Assembly (NCBI GenBank): GCA_945859605.1
Contig: OX243824.1
Coordinates: 26,012,814-26,076,813 of the forward strand
Source of the DNA: Lumbricus rubellus
Lineage: Eukaryota > Annelida > Clitellata > Crassiclitellata > Lumbricidae
Direction: 5' to 3'
DNA: 64,000 nt
In this document: piece after piece, positions 30,600 to 43,734 of the stretch
Position numbering within the stretch: the first letter of the stretch is position 1
Layout of the letters: every line of letters begins with the position of its first letter
The notes under the pieces: model-generated
Databases searched by the model: none
What the model saw: only the letters and a program-made list of their open reading frames with translations
Told to the model about the DNA's origin: nothing
Position numbers and translations under genes: made by a program

Positions 30600-30688
30600 C
30601 TGTTGAAGCATAGACAGAAACACACACTCATTGAAAACACCGTTAACCCCTTCGCTGCCGAGCCATCAAGGGCTAAGTGACGCCCAGT

Positions 30689-30912
30689 GTTTGTTTGTAT
30701 GTTTGTAAGTGCACTTGTTATAGCGCCCCTTCAAGCTCTCTCTACTCAGAGGCGCTTCCGAATGCAGAGGGGACACTGCATCGGAGTTTCACACCGAAGC
30801 GCTGAGCAATTGTGAGTGAAGGACTTGCCCAAGGTCCTTACGCGGCCAGGTGGATTCGAACCTCGAACCTTCCGGCTCCAAGGCAACGACGCCACCACTA
30901 CACCACCGCGCC
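30689..30912 (-). mobile_element. tRNA-derived SINE, full length
   Basis: Inverted copy: (GTTT)n tail, GTGCACTTGTTATAGCGCCC, B box GGATTCGAACC, head complement CACTACACCACCGCGCC. Confidence 0.87.
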
Positions 30913-30948
30913 CACAACATGCACATGCAACATTTTTACTGTTTGCGG

Positions 30949-31018
30949 TTTGAGGTGGATTCGAATCCGCAGCATTCTGGCTCTGAGGCACCGATCATAC
31001 CACTGCCTTACCGCGCCA
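30949..31018 (-). mobile_element. SINE head fragment
   Basis: GGATTCGAATCCGC and CACTGCCTTACCGCGCC match the tRNA-like part only. Confidence 0.6.
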
Positions 31019-31019
31019 C

Positions 31020-31222
31020 ATGCATATAGAGCCTTTTCTGTGGTTGGTCCAGTGGTCTGGCATGGCCTTCCTTTTGAGCTGCGCTTACACCCTGGGACTC
31101 TACCAGGATCCTTCCTTAAAAAACTTAAAACTGTTCTTTTTAGGCGCGGTGGAGTCGGGAGCGCCTCTGAGTAGCTTTTTGTACTTGAAGAAGCGCTATA
31201 GAAATGTCCGAATGAATGAAAA
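31020..31222 (+). mobile_element. L2-like LINE 3' end
   Basis: Reads AFSVVGPVVWHGLPFELRL then LPGSFLKKLKTVLF, the C-terminus of L2/CR1-type reverse transcriptases, and ends GGGAGCGCCTCTGAGTAG ... GAAGAAGCGCTATAG with a (GAAT)n tail. The stop lies inside the GCGCCTCTGAGTAG stem sequence. Confidence 0.72.
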
Positions 31223-31615
31223 TAATAAAATTATGTGTATGCAGTAGTTCAATGCATACGCGCATGGCAAATGTTCAACCGTTTAAAATCAGCCGTAAAT
31301 GTCGTTGGTAATGCTTGGTCTGACAAACGCACGTTGTGACTGTGCACTTATCAGATGCAATTCATGACTACATAATAATGTACTTATGTAATGGGATATA
31401 AAACCATTCCGGCTGATGCACAAAATACATTTAGCAGTGCTAAGGAAACGTGCCTAGAATTTAACTGGAAACCTTTCCTGTGCATTAGTCGAAAGAGTTT
31501 TATTTTATTATAATAATAGAAAGACTATACAGTACATGCATGGAGCAACCGACTTTCACTGTCTGTCTTGTTTCGTGCTGTGAAGCCATGAAAGAGTCAT
31601 TTATTATAATGGGTC
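31223..31615. other. No gene seen
   Basis: Unique-looking AT-rich sequence. Confidence 0.4.
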
Positions 31616-31616
31616 T

Positions 31617-32110
31617 ATGAAAAGAGAAAAGAGATACTGAGAGGTGGAATCAGTAAAGAACTGAAAAAGAGAATGGTAAAAACCTTAGTGTGGAGTGTGA
31701 TGCTATATGGATCGGAGACATGGACTATGAGGATGGAAGACATCAAGAGAATAGAAGCATTTGAAATGTGGTTATGGAGACGGATAGAAAGAATCAGCTG
31801 GAGGGATCATGTAACGAATGTGGAGGTATTGACAAGAGTTGGAGAAAAGAGATCGATGATACACACAATTAGAGAAAGACAAAGAAGATGGATAGGGCAC
31901 ACACTCAGAGGAGACTCGATGCTAAGAACAATCATAGAGGGGAAACTGGAGGGGAAAAGAACGAGAGGAAGACCAAGACAAAGACTGTTGGACTGGATGA
32001 TGAAAGACGGTTATCAGAAGCTGAAAAAGAATGCACAGAACAGGGAAGAATGGAGACGTCAAACATTCGAACCTGCCTAAGGGCAGAGAACAGAAAGAAG
32101 AAGATGTATA
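31617..32110 (+). mobile_element. LINE 3' end (RTE-type or related), C-terminal protein region
   Basis: An open frame reads [65 protein letters not shown] and ends at 32078-32080. It is the C-terminal part of a non-LTR retrotransposon polyprotein beyond the reverse transcriptase. 5'-truncated, with an AAGAAGAAG-type tail; a sister fragment lies at 22430. Confidence 0.75.
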
Positions 32111-32274
32111 AAATTGTTACGGACATCAATGTCATATGTCAACGAGTCTGAGGGGAGAAGAGATTAAACGAAGGAGTTTTTTAAGACCGTTCCGAAATGA
32201 CTCAGTTTACCGCATTAGGAGAAGAATAGAGCTGAAGTAGTTAGACTGAGAATTAAGGAAGGTGACGAGACAGA

Positions 32275-32286
32275 AGATGGAGGACA

Positions 32287-32317
<31 letters not shown>

Positions 32318-32385
32318 CAGAGAGACACACACAGATACAGAGACAGAGACAGAAAGAGAGACAGAGACAGAGAGAGAGTCATATG
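32275..32385. repeat. (AGAG/AGAC)n microsatellite
   Basis: GAGACAGAGACAG runs. Confidence 0.85.
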
Positions 32386-32499
32386 CCAAGTGCCAGATAC
32401 TAGGCACCAGGGAGACAAAGTCGACAAAACGTCTTTGGCTTCATGCATTAGACAGTTGCTTTATAGAGATCCGAGCGATTCTTTCGCTGTGAGATTCTT

Positions 32500-33420
<921 letters not shown>

Positions 33421-33429
33421 TAACCGTCG

Positions 33430-34840
33430 CTCTCAGTCTAATCATCTCTCAATCTATCTTCCTAACATCTCTTCTGCACCAGTTTTAGTTCTGGCGTTTT
33501 CTCGTCCATTCTTTTCCTAATGCAGGCAGAGATTTTCGCTCATTAACCGATACCTTCGTTGTATAAGCAACTGACGCCGTATAAATCTTCATTCTTCATA
33601 AAATTATATCATATATTCATATAAATCTTCATATAAAATGTCAATCTTCATTTTCGTGCTCGGCTAAATTCTCAACTGCCCATTTGCCCTTTTCGCACTG
33701 TCGCTCATGTGCACCGCTTTTTTTGGTCTCATGACGTATACTTTCAATAATAATCACGATACCTTCTTCGGTATGTTTGAGTTTCGACCAACGTAATCTT
33801 TCAAGAATAGTAATTATAGGAACAATGATACTGGTAATAATAGTTGCAGTGGTAGTAGTAATAGTAGTAGCAGTAATAAAAATAGCATGAGTAGGGCCTA
33901 CTAGTAGTAGCAGTACGTAGCAGTAGTAGTAGTATTTGTTGTAGTAGTAGCAGTGGTAGCAGCAGTGGTCGTAGTAGTTGTAGTAGTGTTAGTAGTAGTA
34001 ATAATAATAACTAATTATTGTTATTATTACTATTATTACTATAACTATTGTAATAATAATAAAATCGATGATTATATCAGTACACATCATTTCTTGTCTC
34101 TCTTGCTCCCTCTTTCTCTCCATCTTCCTCTTCCTGCTTCCTCATCCGTGCATGCCGCATCCTCATTCTATCGACAAAAATCTCTTCTCCAGATGAATAA
34201 AAAAACAATGCGTTTGTCAAAACAATAGCCTTTCCGGCTGACGGAATCAGAACCTAATGGAATATCAACTCATGGGAATATAATAGAATACGTCTGAGTG
34301 GTTCTATCGTATTTAAATAAATGTCTTCGTCGGCAGCTGAATGTGGCAGATATTCTGTGGATATCAGATCACGTGTATGTACGCATTCAACTGCGCCTCT
34401 GCTCCTTGATTGGTCGTCTATAATAGTGTTTTTTTCTTCCATTTAGTATTATTCATGAAGGCATAAAAATATTTGACTGAATAGAAAAACTTGTCCTTGT
34501 AATGAACATATCTTATTTTACGGGGCGACGATTCACAATGCAGAAAATTTAGCGGTAGCCTATACATCATGAGCATCAAAGTATAGAGATAGGCCGATGT
34601 AGACTATATATGCACTAACATTTCAATATATAGCGATTTATATAGCGTCCCATCAAGATTACTGCCTTATAGGAGCGATCCCGATTAAAAACCCGGATGC
34701 TATTACAATCAAAGCCTTCAGAGACTTCTGAGGATTGGTGCGACGACATTAGATAATAATATTAATAATACACGACTCATTAAGCTATAATTATCGCAAT
34801 TCAGTCTCCTGTCTGTCTTTTCTGTCTAATCGATCTTACT
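33430..34840. other. No gene seen; AGT/AAT triplets at 33845-34055
   Basis: Triplet runs plus unique sequence; an L2/SINE tail fragment (TATATAGCGTCCCATCAAG) lies at 34636-34700. Confidence 0.5.
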
Positions 34841-34899
34841 GCTTGTCTGTGTCTCTCTCTCTGCTTAACTGCCTGGATGTCGCTTCGTCTTCTCGCATG

Positions 34900-35533
34900 T
34901 ATATATGTATGCATGTATGTATGTATGTATGTATGTATACATATAAACGGCCACGCTCCAGAGAGGGGCACGCCAATGATGATGATGATGATGTATGTAT
35001 GTATGTATGTATGTATGTATGTATGTATGTATGTATGTATGTATGTATGTATGTATGTATGTATGTATGTATGTATGTATGTATGTATGTATGTATGTAT
35101 GTATGTATGTATGTATGTATGTATGTATGTATGTATGTATGTATGTATGTATGTATGTATGTATGTATGTATGTATGTACTATGTATGTATGTATGTATG
35201 TATGTATGTATGTATGTATGTATGTATGTATGTATGTATGTATGTATGTATGTATGTACTATGTATGTATGTATGTATGTATGTATGTATGTATGTATGT
35301 ATGTATGTATGTATGTATGTATGTATGTATGTATGTATGTATGTATGTATGTATGTATGTATGTATGTATGTATGTATGTATGTATGTATGTATGTATGT
35401 ATGTATGTATGTATGTATGTATGTATGTATGTATGTATGTATGTATGTATGTATGTATGTATGTATGTATGTATGTATGTATGTATGTATGTATGTATGT
35501 ATGTATGTATGTATGTATGTATGTATGTATGTA
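34900..35533. repeat. (TATG)n microsatellite, about 540 bp nearly pure
   Basis: From 34993 to 35533 the only interruptions are two TACTATG phase breaks (35178, 35258). Confidence 0.97.
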
Positions 35534-35639
35534 CAATAACCTCACGAAGGCGCCGCATACAACCTAGTCTGTCTGGCACGATATACGGAACACTTTAGAC
35601 AACCGCTTTGCGGACCTGCAAAAGGCGCCACATAAAATA

Positions 35640-35815
35640 TATTGATCTGCCTTCATGTTTGTCCGTCGGTCTGTCCGTGCGTCTGTCAGTTTGCTTCTGT
35701 GTCTGTCTGACTGTCTGCATTTGTCTATGTATCTCTATCTGTCTGTCTATCTAAGTCCGCCTGCCTCTGTCTTTTTGTCTGTTTGTCCATACGTCTGTAT
35801 GTCTGTCTGTCTTAT
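35640..35815. repeat. Degenerate (TCTG)n tract
   Basis: GTCTGTC words in a decayed repeat. Confidence 0.75.
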
Positions 35816-35989
35816 ACTGTCCTGTTGGCTATTCATTCGTACTGTGTCGAGATCTGTCACGAAACAATGTCATTTGATTGTCTCAATGGAGCCGACAATT
35901 AAATGCAAAAGGAGAAAAGACAATCGCACGGGGTGGTGTAATGGAGGATTTGTTGTCAAATTGCCTGAGACGTTTACTCAGCCGTAGCT

Positions 35990-36138
35990 GCGATGTGTGG
36001 TTCATGTATGCGCACACTCACACAAGGAAGAATTTATTAGACTAAAAAAGGAGCTATATGAACATGAAACTATTAGTTAGCAGCAGCAGTATGGCAGCAG
36101 CAGCAGTAGTAATAGTAGTAGTAGTAGCAGCAGCAGCC

Positions 36139-36225
<87 letters not shown>

Positions 36226-37085
36226 TGCCTAGTAGTAGTAGTAGTAGTAGTAGCCTAGTAGCAGTAGCAGCCGCAGGCCCACAGCAGCAGTAGTATCAGT
36301 AGCAGTAGCGTTCTTTTTTTGTAACTCATGTGCACGAATGTGCAGTAGGCAGTCGCTCTTATGATAAGACAAGTACATTACTGCTTACTACATATCTATC
36401 ACAACATTTTATATAACAGTAGTTACAGTACATAATAGGCCTACTCATTGCACATTCTCGGCCAGCGTTTGACAACCATTGTCTTCGATGGTGGTTTGGA
36501 GTCGTGCAACATAAATTCATGATAACGATTGCAGCCCATAAACTTACATGTAGTCTATGGCTTCGCGTTGCAACCGCGACATCAAGTCCCTCTCAGCGTA
36601 AGAGCAAAGACAGCGTGCTCTAACAGAACAGGCAATACATGTAGTAGATATGAAAAGTCGAGATATTAATGCTTACACGCATGAGGCGACACTCGGCAGA
36701 TGTCACTAGAAATGGCTTCGAATGGATTGCAGGTGCGCGCGGCAACTGTGCTTAAGGAAGAAGGAGCTACATGTACAGATCGTCTGCGTTTGTACTTAAT
36801 CAAGCACCGACACTGACCATGCTCAGAGGCAGATTTCTTTTTAATGAGCCAGTTGGGATTTATACAGCGCTGCCATCTTAAGCAGTTTCCGGCACCGGTG
36901 GAAAGAGCGGCGGCTTATTAAGTTAGACAGTCAACGTTAAAGATTCATCCCGATAAAGCAGAGTAAGGAAGGAGATAAAACAGAGGAGCTATATAAAGAA
37001 TTAAGTTGTTCACAAATTGTACTCTGGTTAATTGCATTCATTTCCAGTGCTTTGACAATGTAGACTAAATGCTTGGATATGTAGC
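35990..37085. other. No gene seen; (AGT/AGC)n at 36070-36300
   Basis: The triplet block is followed by about 780 bp without a recognised motif. Confidence 0.5.
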
Positions 37086-37089
37086 CTAT

Positions 37090-37425
37090 GAGCGTATGTA
37101 TGTATGTATGTATGTATGTATGTATGTATGTATGTATGTATGTATGTATGTATGTATGTATGTATGTATGTATGTATGTATGTATGTATGTATGTATGTA
37201 TGTATGTATGTATACGTATGTATGTATGTATGTATGTATGTATGTATGTATGTATGTATGTATGTATGTATGTATACGTATGTATGTATGTATGTATGTA
37301 TGTATGTATGTATGTATGTATGTATGTATGTATGTACGTATGTATATGTATGTATGTATGTATGTATGCAGTTTGTATGTATGTATGTATGTATGTATGT
37401 ATGTATGTATGTATGTATGTATGAG
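37090..37425. repeat. (TATG)n microsatellite
   Basis: Pure TATG with TATACG interruptions at 37211 and 37273. Confidence 0.96.
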
Positions 37426-37439
37426 TTGTATGACCTTTG

Positions 37440-38270
37440 AGAACTGCTCGACTTAATGGACACAGTCTTGACTTCCGGCATGACAGTCACTAATAGCAAT
37501 TTAATCGCATGATCTATTCCTACCATCTGCTCTCGTCAGCTTTCGCGACGACAGTGCGTTCAATTTCAACACCATTAGCTGATACGCCGAAGGCCGTAAG
37601 TGTCTGAGCTTCAATTTCGACCTCTCATTCTTAGACATGCGTTCATGTAAGCTAAAAAAAATGCTATGTATTTCTACTACAGTTACTGTCTTTGTGTCTT
37701 GTATATTCAGAAAACGGTCGAAGATTATTCTTTTCCGTCTTTATATTTTGAAGTATTTCTGGCAAATTTAATTAGTCGCAAGTTGTTACATAAAGAAGGG
37801 CTTAACAATTATAATTGCACGTCATTATTGATGTCTGAAGTCTATAATAATAATAGGTACACGAAGAAAACAGTAACTAGCTCCTATGGGACTTGCAACT
37901 TTATGCGCTGATGAAATTATTACCAATATAATTGCAGGCGGGGATGGGATTAACGGAAGGAAGTTTTGGAAGAAGGATTTGGCGGAAAGTAGAAGTCGAC
38001 CTACTATTGCTGCTGCTTCTGCTGCCAACACTATTGCTATTGCTGCTACTGCTGCTGCTGCTCTCTGCTACTGATGAAAGAAATAGCCTAATAGAGCTGC
38101 ATTGGGCAAATAATTTAGACCTCTAAAACGATATAATATCAGGCCATCCAGTAATTGGAATAGCCGCAGAAGTAGGCCAATCTTATGTATTTATAGGCAA
38201 AGTCCTGTGTTGGTAGTTATGGACAGTTTAAAAGTCGACCATTAATTAACGCTAAATCAATCAATCAATC
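37440..38270. other. No gene seen
   Basis: Unique-looking sequence with a small GCT run near 38010-38070. Confidence 0.4.
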
Positions 38271-38330
38271 AGAATTTATATAGCGCCCATTCAGGGTACC
38301 TACTCAGAGGCGATCCCGACCGAGATTAAG
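38270..38330 (-). mobile_element. L2/SINE tail fragment
   Basis: TTTATATAGCGCCCATTCAGG and CTCAGAGGCGATCCCG, inverted tail. Confidence 0.55.
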
Positions 38331-38439
38331 CGAAAAAACAGTCCTCAAGAGTTTGTGAAATTGAGAACAGTTTGCATGGGAGGTTATTATTATTAATAAT
38401 ATTATTATCAATTATTGGTGTCATGAGTGTCGGTAAGAC

Positions 38440-38510
38440 TAAGATCATCATCGTCGTCGTCGTCATCGTTATCATCGTCATCATCGTCATCATCATCATC
38501 ATCATCATTT
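38440..38510. repeat. (ATC/GTC)n microsatellite
   Basis: CATCATCGTCGTC triplets. Confidence 0.85.
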
Positions 38511-38519
38511 TTTATGAAA

Positions 38520-38606
38520 GAGCTTAGTTTGAAACTCCGATGCAGTGTCCGCGCTGTAGTTGAGAGCGCTTCTGAGTAAATAGCTTGAAGGATCTCTATA
38601 GCAAGT
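38520..38606 (+). mobile_element. SINE body fragment
   Basis: GAAACTCCGATGCAGTGTCC to CTTGAAGGATCTCTATAGC. Confidence 0.65.
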
Positions 38607-38999
38607 TAGCAAATACGGTAAATACATAAATAAGTGTCGATTTAACCCTGTTTTTATAGCAAATATCATAAACCACTTCGGGAATAATTATTATTCCTAT
38701 AAATAAATAATAGATAAAACTCGTTTCCGCTTTTTGACTTAACCTCCGGCGTTCGATCGATGATAATTCAGATTCAGATCATAGCCTTGACGTCATTCTG
38801 ACGTCATTCCCATTGTTCGTTCACACATGACATACTGCCTTCGTTGTCCAATCCTTTGTTTTCTAATTATAGCCGCTAACGAGGATGGCCCACATTCGAT
38901 TGCTTGCGATTTATTACCTCTTTATACGCTGACGATTAGGCTTCTATATTTAGAATCCTCTACGACCTTAAAAGTTAAAAAATATTTTCTGTGTGTGTG

Positions 39000-39017
39000 A
39001 GAGAAAACGTAAGAAAG

Positions 39018-39092
<75 letters not shown>

Positions 39093-39190
39093 GAGACAGA
39101 GAGAGAGACAGAGACAGAGACAGAGACAGGGACAGAGACAGAGACAGAGGCAGAGACAGAGACAGAGACAGAGACAGAGACAGAGAGAGT
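39000..39190. repeat. (GA)n / (GAGACA)n tract
   Basis: Nearly pure purine strand. Confidence 0.92.
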
Positions 39191-39199
39191 ATGTGTATA

Positions 39200-40180
39200 A
39201 TGTGAATAATATCTGTATTGTAGGTCTACTGTATTCTGTAAACATTAGTACCTGGTAAATCACTTCTAAAGCGTGTGGATGTGTAAAAAGATGCATGGCA
39301 GCTGTTTTTCTGTCTCCTGTATGTAATAAGCTTGTAAATAGCAGAATTCTGTGTGTGGATAACTGGATATTTGAAAATCTATTACTACATGACAGTCGTA
39401 GGCTATATATACATGCATATATAATTGAAATTGCAAATTATATTTTCGGATTGAATGAATGGATATTCATTGTTATTCGTATATAGGCCTACATTTTGAA
39501 TACATGCATCTGTATATTATAATTATGTGAACCATGTATGTGTTGTGTGTCTGCAAGTGGCCGTGCATGTGTCAAAAACTATAATTATATAAACATTTTT
39601 CTGCATGTCATTCACAGGGTTCATCGCTCTGGCTTTGGTGCACAGGTCATTGACCTGAATGGTAATCAACCTTTCAGCACACACTTGCTTAATTCTTGGT
39701 TCAAATCCCGATGGACGGCATTCGTGCAATTGACACTAAAGAAGCAAATTGAAACGGACGGTTGGCCTTTTATGTCGCTTCCGTCAACGCTTCAGTCGAT
39801 ATTTCATGTGGAATTATTGACCCAGTGTTTCAGAACTCCCTGCAGGGGCTTCTCTCTCACTATGTCTCTCTGACTCTGTCTCTCCCCTATTAGTCTTTGT
39901 CTCTCTGTCTCTTTGATTTATCTGTCTATCTCTCTCCTTGTCTCTCAGTATATACATGTATATATCTGAATATTTAAGAGGTTATTATATGCGTGTGCAT
40001 GCAGATACACCAGCAGAAGGCGACAGGAGAAGAGAAAGAAATAGGAAGAAAGCAACGGAGGAGGAATTGCGACGGGCAGGAGCCTGAGATTGAGTATTAT
40101 AATAGATTGGGACAACGTTTTCCAAGAAGAGGACCAATTATTTAGGTATAAAGGACCAAGAATGAGAAATAGCTGCCATG
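39200..40180. other. No gene seen
   Basis: Includes TCTC-rich stretch at 39855-39950. A B-box-like GGTTCAAATCC at 39698 is isolated. Confidence 0.4.
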
Positions 40181-40184
40181 AACT

Positions 40185-40257
40185 CCGCCACTGGTTGTTC
40201 TCTGCCAGTGCCCGTCCCAAGCCTGGATAAAGAAGGAGGGCGACACTAATCATCTCT
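40185..40257 (-). repeat. Dispersed retroelement 3'-end fragment (pair with 54448-54527)
   Basis: CTCCGCCACTGGTTG, GTGCCCGTCCCAAGCCTGGA and TAAAGAAGGAGGGCGAC are shared in order with 54455-54520. Confidence 0.55.
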
Positions 40258-40259
40258 GA

Positions 40260-40905
40260 TATGACGCAGTGTCGTCAAACATGCAACAAATATTATAGCT
40301 GGCTCTAATACGAAATGATCAAATCTGTTTGAAGATTTAAATGGACGGTAAGAGGCTAAAAGAGACCGGAGTATATTTTAGAAAGACAAACAGACAAAAG
40401 CAGGTAGAGATGGAAAGAAAGAGACAAAATCACACACAGAGGCAGTCATATAAGCAGAGATGGAAGCAGTTAGAGACACATACAATGAAGCAGACATGGA
40501 TGATATACATGTACAATAGAAGCTGAAGGCCAGTGCCATTTCTGATATCGCTCCAACTGACGTCAACGCCTAATGGATGACGTTGCTTATGAGGTCACAA
40601 GTTATTTAGTCGATGTATAGAGACTATAATATTATTATGGTGATCACAGAAATTGCCTACTTCGTATATGACGCCACGAAAGAACTAAATGAGTCGAACA
40701 GAACCAGACAGACAGACAGACAGACAGAAGCACCCAAATAGGCGAAGACAGACAGACAGACGGCGTGGGACTTATGAATAGAGAAGATAAACCATGAGAT
40801 TGCATCGACGTAATTCGAAAGTGAGGCACTGGCGCCAAATGAGAACGAGGCTTTACATTTTTAGAAAGAGACCAAAGCTCAAACTAACATCTGGATTCCT
40901 TTAGA
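40260..40905. other. No gene seen
   Basis: Unique-looking, with short AGAC runs near 40710 and 40750. Confidence 0.4.
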
Positions 40906-40909
40906 GCCA

Positions 40910-41250
40910 GTATTTGTTTGTCCGTCTATCTGTCTGTCTGCGTGCCTGTCCGTCTGTCTATTAGTCTGTATATCTGCCTGTTTGCCTGTCTACCTATCCG
41001 GCTGTCTGTCTGTCTATCTGTCTGTCTGTCTGCCTGCCTATCAATCTGTCTGTCAGTCTGTCTATCTGTCTGTCCGTCCATCTGTCAGTCTGTCTATCTG
41101 TCTGCATATCCATCAGACAGATGGATATGCAGTCCTCTATATTTCAGTCGGTCTATTTGTCCGACTGTCTGTTTGTCTGCCTGCCTGTCCGTCTGTCTGT
41201 CTGCATGTCTGTATGTGTGTTTGTGCGTCTTGTCTGTCTGTTGATCTGCC
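40910..41250. repeat. (TCTG)n microsatellite with an inner hairpin
   Basis: CTGTCTGTCTATCTG runs; CTGCATATCCATC and its complement flank a 5-base loop near 41102-41132. Confidence 0.88.
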
Positions 41251-41509
41251 TGTCCGTCTGTATACCACCTCTATGCCTATCCATGTTTCTACCAGCCGAC
41301 CTTCCTTCTTTCTTGGAATGGAGGGAGATTGGTGGATTGAATGGAGAGAGTGGATGGAAGAAGGTCAATTGGAAGAATAACAAGTCAATAATATTCTTCC
41401 TTATCCTTCTCTCCTCGTTTTACCTACTCTTCGCTTCTCCGCCGGTCTACTTTCTTCCATCATCAATTCTTCCATTCTGCTGTCCGCTCCTACTCTTCCT
41501 TCTCCTCTT

Positions 41510-42112
41510 CTACACATTCCATCCCGATTCCTCCTCCTCGTCTTCCTTCTCCTCCTCCTCATCCTCCTCATCCTCATCCTCCTCATCCTCCTCATCTTCC
41601 TTCTCCTCCTCATCCTCCTTCTCCTCCTCCTCCTCCTCCTCCTCTTCGTCTTCCTTCTCCTCCTCCTCGTCTTTCTCGTCTTCCTCCTCCTCCTCCTCCT
41701 CCTCCTCGTCTTTCTCGTCTTCCTCCTCCTCCTCCTAGCTCCTCGTCTTCTTCCTCTTCCTCCTCCTCCTCCTTCTCCTCCTCCTCCTCCTCCTTCTCCT
41801 CCTCCTCCTCCTCCTCCTTCTCCTCCTCCTCCTCCTCCTTCTCCTCCTCCTCCTCCTCTTCCTCTTCCTCCTCCTCCTTCTCCTCCTCCTCCTCCTCCTC
41901 TTCCTCTTCCTCCTCCTCCTTCTCCTCCTCCTCCTCCTCCTCCTTCTCCTCCTCCTCCTCCTTCTCCTCCTCCTCCTCCTCCTTCTCCTCCTCCTCCTCC
42001 TCCTCCTTCTCCTCCTCCTCCTCCTCCTCCTTCTCCTCCTCCTCCTCCTCTTCCTCTTCCTCCTCCTCCTTCTCCTCCTCCTCCTCCTCCTCCTCCTCCT
42101 CCTTCTCCTCTG
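41510..42112. repeat. (CCT)n polypyrimidine tract, 600 bp
   Basis: TCCTCCTCCTTC repeats with almost no purine on the plus strand. Confidence 0.96.
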
Positions 42113-42119
42113 CCTTTCA

Positions 42120-42555
42120 ATTCTCTTTCACTTGATGGATTAGATCAATACCAACTCAAGCCGTCCCTCATCTAATCTATCGACCACATTCCAAATGACT
42201 CCACCGTTACTCCAAGGTCATTATGGTCCGAGGCCACAAGGATAAGGTCAATGACACGTAAGTGTTCTTCACCTCATTCATCCTGGTGACATTGGCCTCA
42301 GATCAACTGTTCAAACATTCACCATAGGTTCGAGTTCAATTCATAAACACCCATAATTATGATTAATCTGAAGCACAGACTAAATTGTTGATATTAACGG
42401 TCGTCGGTCACGAACAGTAATCTTGCAGGTGTGCTAAACAAATTTCCCCAGATAGATGTATATCACCAGCAACTGCGTTCTGCAAATTTAAAATCACGCA
42501 GCTATCCGTTCATTATAATATTATATAATATATATAATATATAATATAATTATAT
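42120..42555. other. No gene seen
   Basis: Unique-looking, ending in an AT-rich TATAAT run that is the insertion site of the next element. Confidence 0.4.
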
Positions 42556-42558
42556 ATA

Positions 42559-43732
42559 CAGGGTGCGGCAAAAAAAAAGACCCCCCTGAGATTTTTGCCA
42601 ATATCTTGACCAAAAGTGAGAATTTTGAAATGAAATTTGACAGTCTTAAAGACAATTCATATTTACACCAGATGGCCAGATTTCATTAAAATATTTCGAA
42701 CACAACAAAAGTTACACCACTTATAGTAAGGTCACCCACCGTTTTTTGACGATTCAAAAACGCGACGCAACAAAAAGTAAAAATAAAACAATCTAATTAT
42801 TTTGGCCAATATCTTGGCCAAAAGTAAGAATATCGAAATGAAATTTTACAGGCTTAAAGACAATTCATATCTGCACATGATGGTCAGATTTCATCAAAAA
42901 TATTTCAAAGAGAATAAAAGTTATACCACTTTTAGGGAGGCCACCCCCCAATTTTTGACGATTCAAAGACGTAATACAGCAAAAACACGATTTTATTAAG
43001 TCTCATCTCAAATAATTATTATCAAATAGTCTTGATATTGACAGATGATCATTATTATTACTATTTAAAAAAGAAACAGGGTACCAGCGTAGCTGCACGT
43101 CACTGAGAAGTCACTTAGCAAGATGACAATCAAATTCTTAAAATAAGAAATAATAAGGAATCTGTCAGATAATCAACAGGTCCATCAAGAACTCTGCATA
43201 GAGACTCAAAATAAGTTTTGGCACGGGTGGTGGGCACATTGAACACGAGTTGTGAAGCACTACCAAGTTCATTTTACAACAGTCATTTGAGATGAGACTT
43301 TAAAAATCGTGTTTTTGTAACTTTTTGTTGCGTTTCGTTTTTGAATCGTCAAAAAACGGTGGGTGGTCTCACTAAAAGTGGCATAACTTTTGTTCTGTTT
43401 GAAAATATTGTGATGAAATCTAGCCACCATGTGTAGATATGAATTGTCTATACGACTGTAAAATGTCATTTTGATATCTTTATTTTTGGCCAAGATATTG
43501 GCAAAAAACCATTAAAAAATTGCGTTTGGTTTTTGAAACGTCAAAAAACGGGGGGTGACCTCCCTAAAAGTGGCATAACTTTTGTTCCGATTGAAATATT
43601 TTGATGAAATCTGGCCATCGTGTGTCAATATGAATTGTCTTTAAGCTTGTAAAATTCAATTTCGAAATTCTTACTTTTGGCAAAAATATTGGCAAAAAAC
43701 CTAGGGGGGGTCTTTTTTTTTGCCGCACCCTG
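42559..43732. mobile_element. Inverted-repeat DNA element (1,174 bp), Tc1/mariner-like ends
   Basis: CAGGGTGCGGCAAAAAA at the left and its complement at the right (43716-43732), inserted in TATATATA. Each arm contains two tandem copies of a 200-bp block (GGCCAATATCTTGGCCAAAA ... TTTTTGACGATTCAAA), giving four copies arranged head-to-tail then inverted. The centre (43005-43290) has no readable transposase, so it is non-autonomous. Confidence 0.8.
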
Positions 43733-43734
43733 TA

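Noticed and set aside
30017..30640. Proline/serine-rich frames on the plus strand and a second minus frame
   Set aside because: Shadows of the GPCR exon in other frames.
30643..30685. piggyBac-like end (TTAACCCCTTCGCTGCCG)
   Set aside because: Only one end seen; no matching inverted end within reach.
39610..39730. Isolated B-box-like GGTTCAAATCC with possible A box
   Set aside because: No second copy in the window and no clear cloverleaf.
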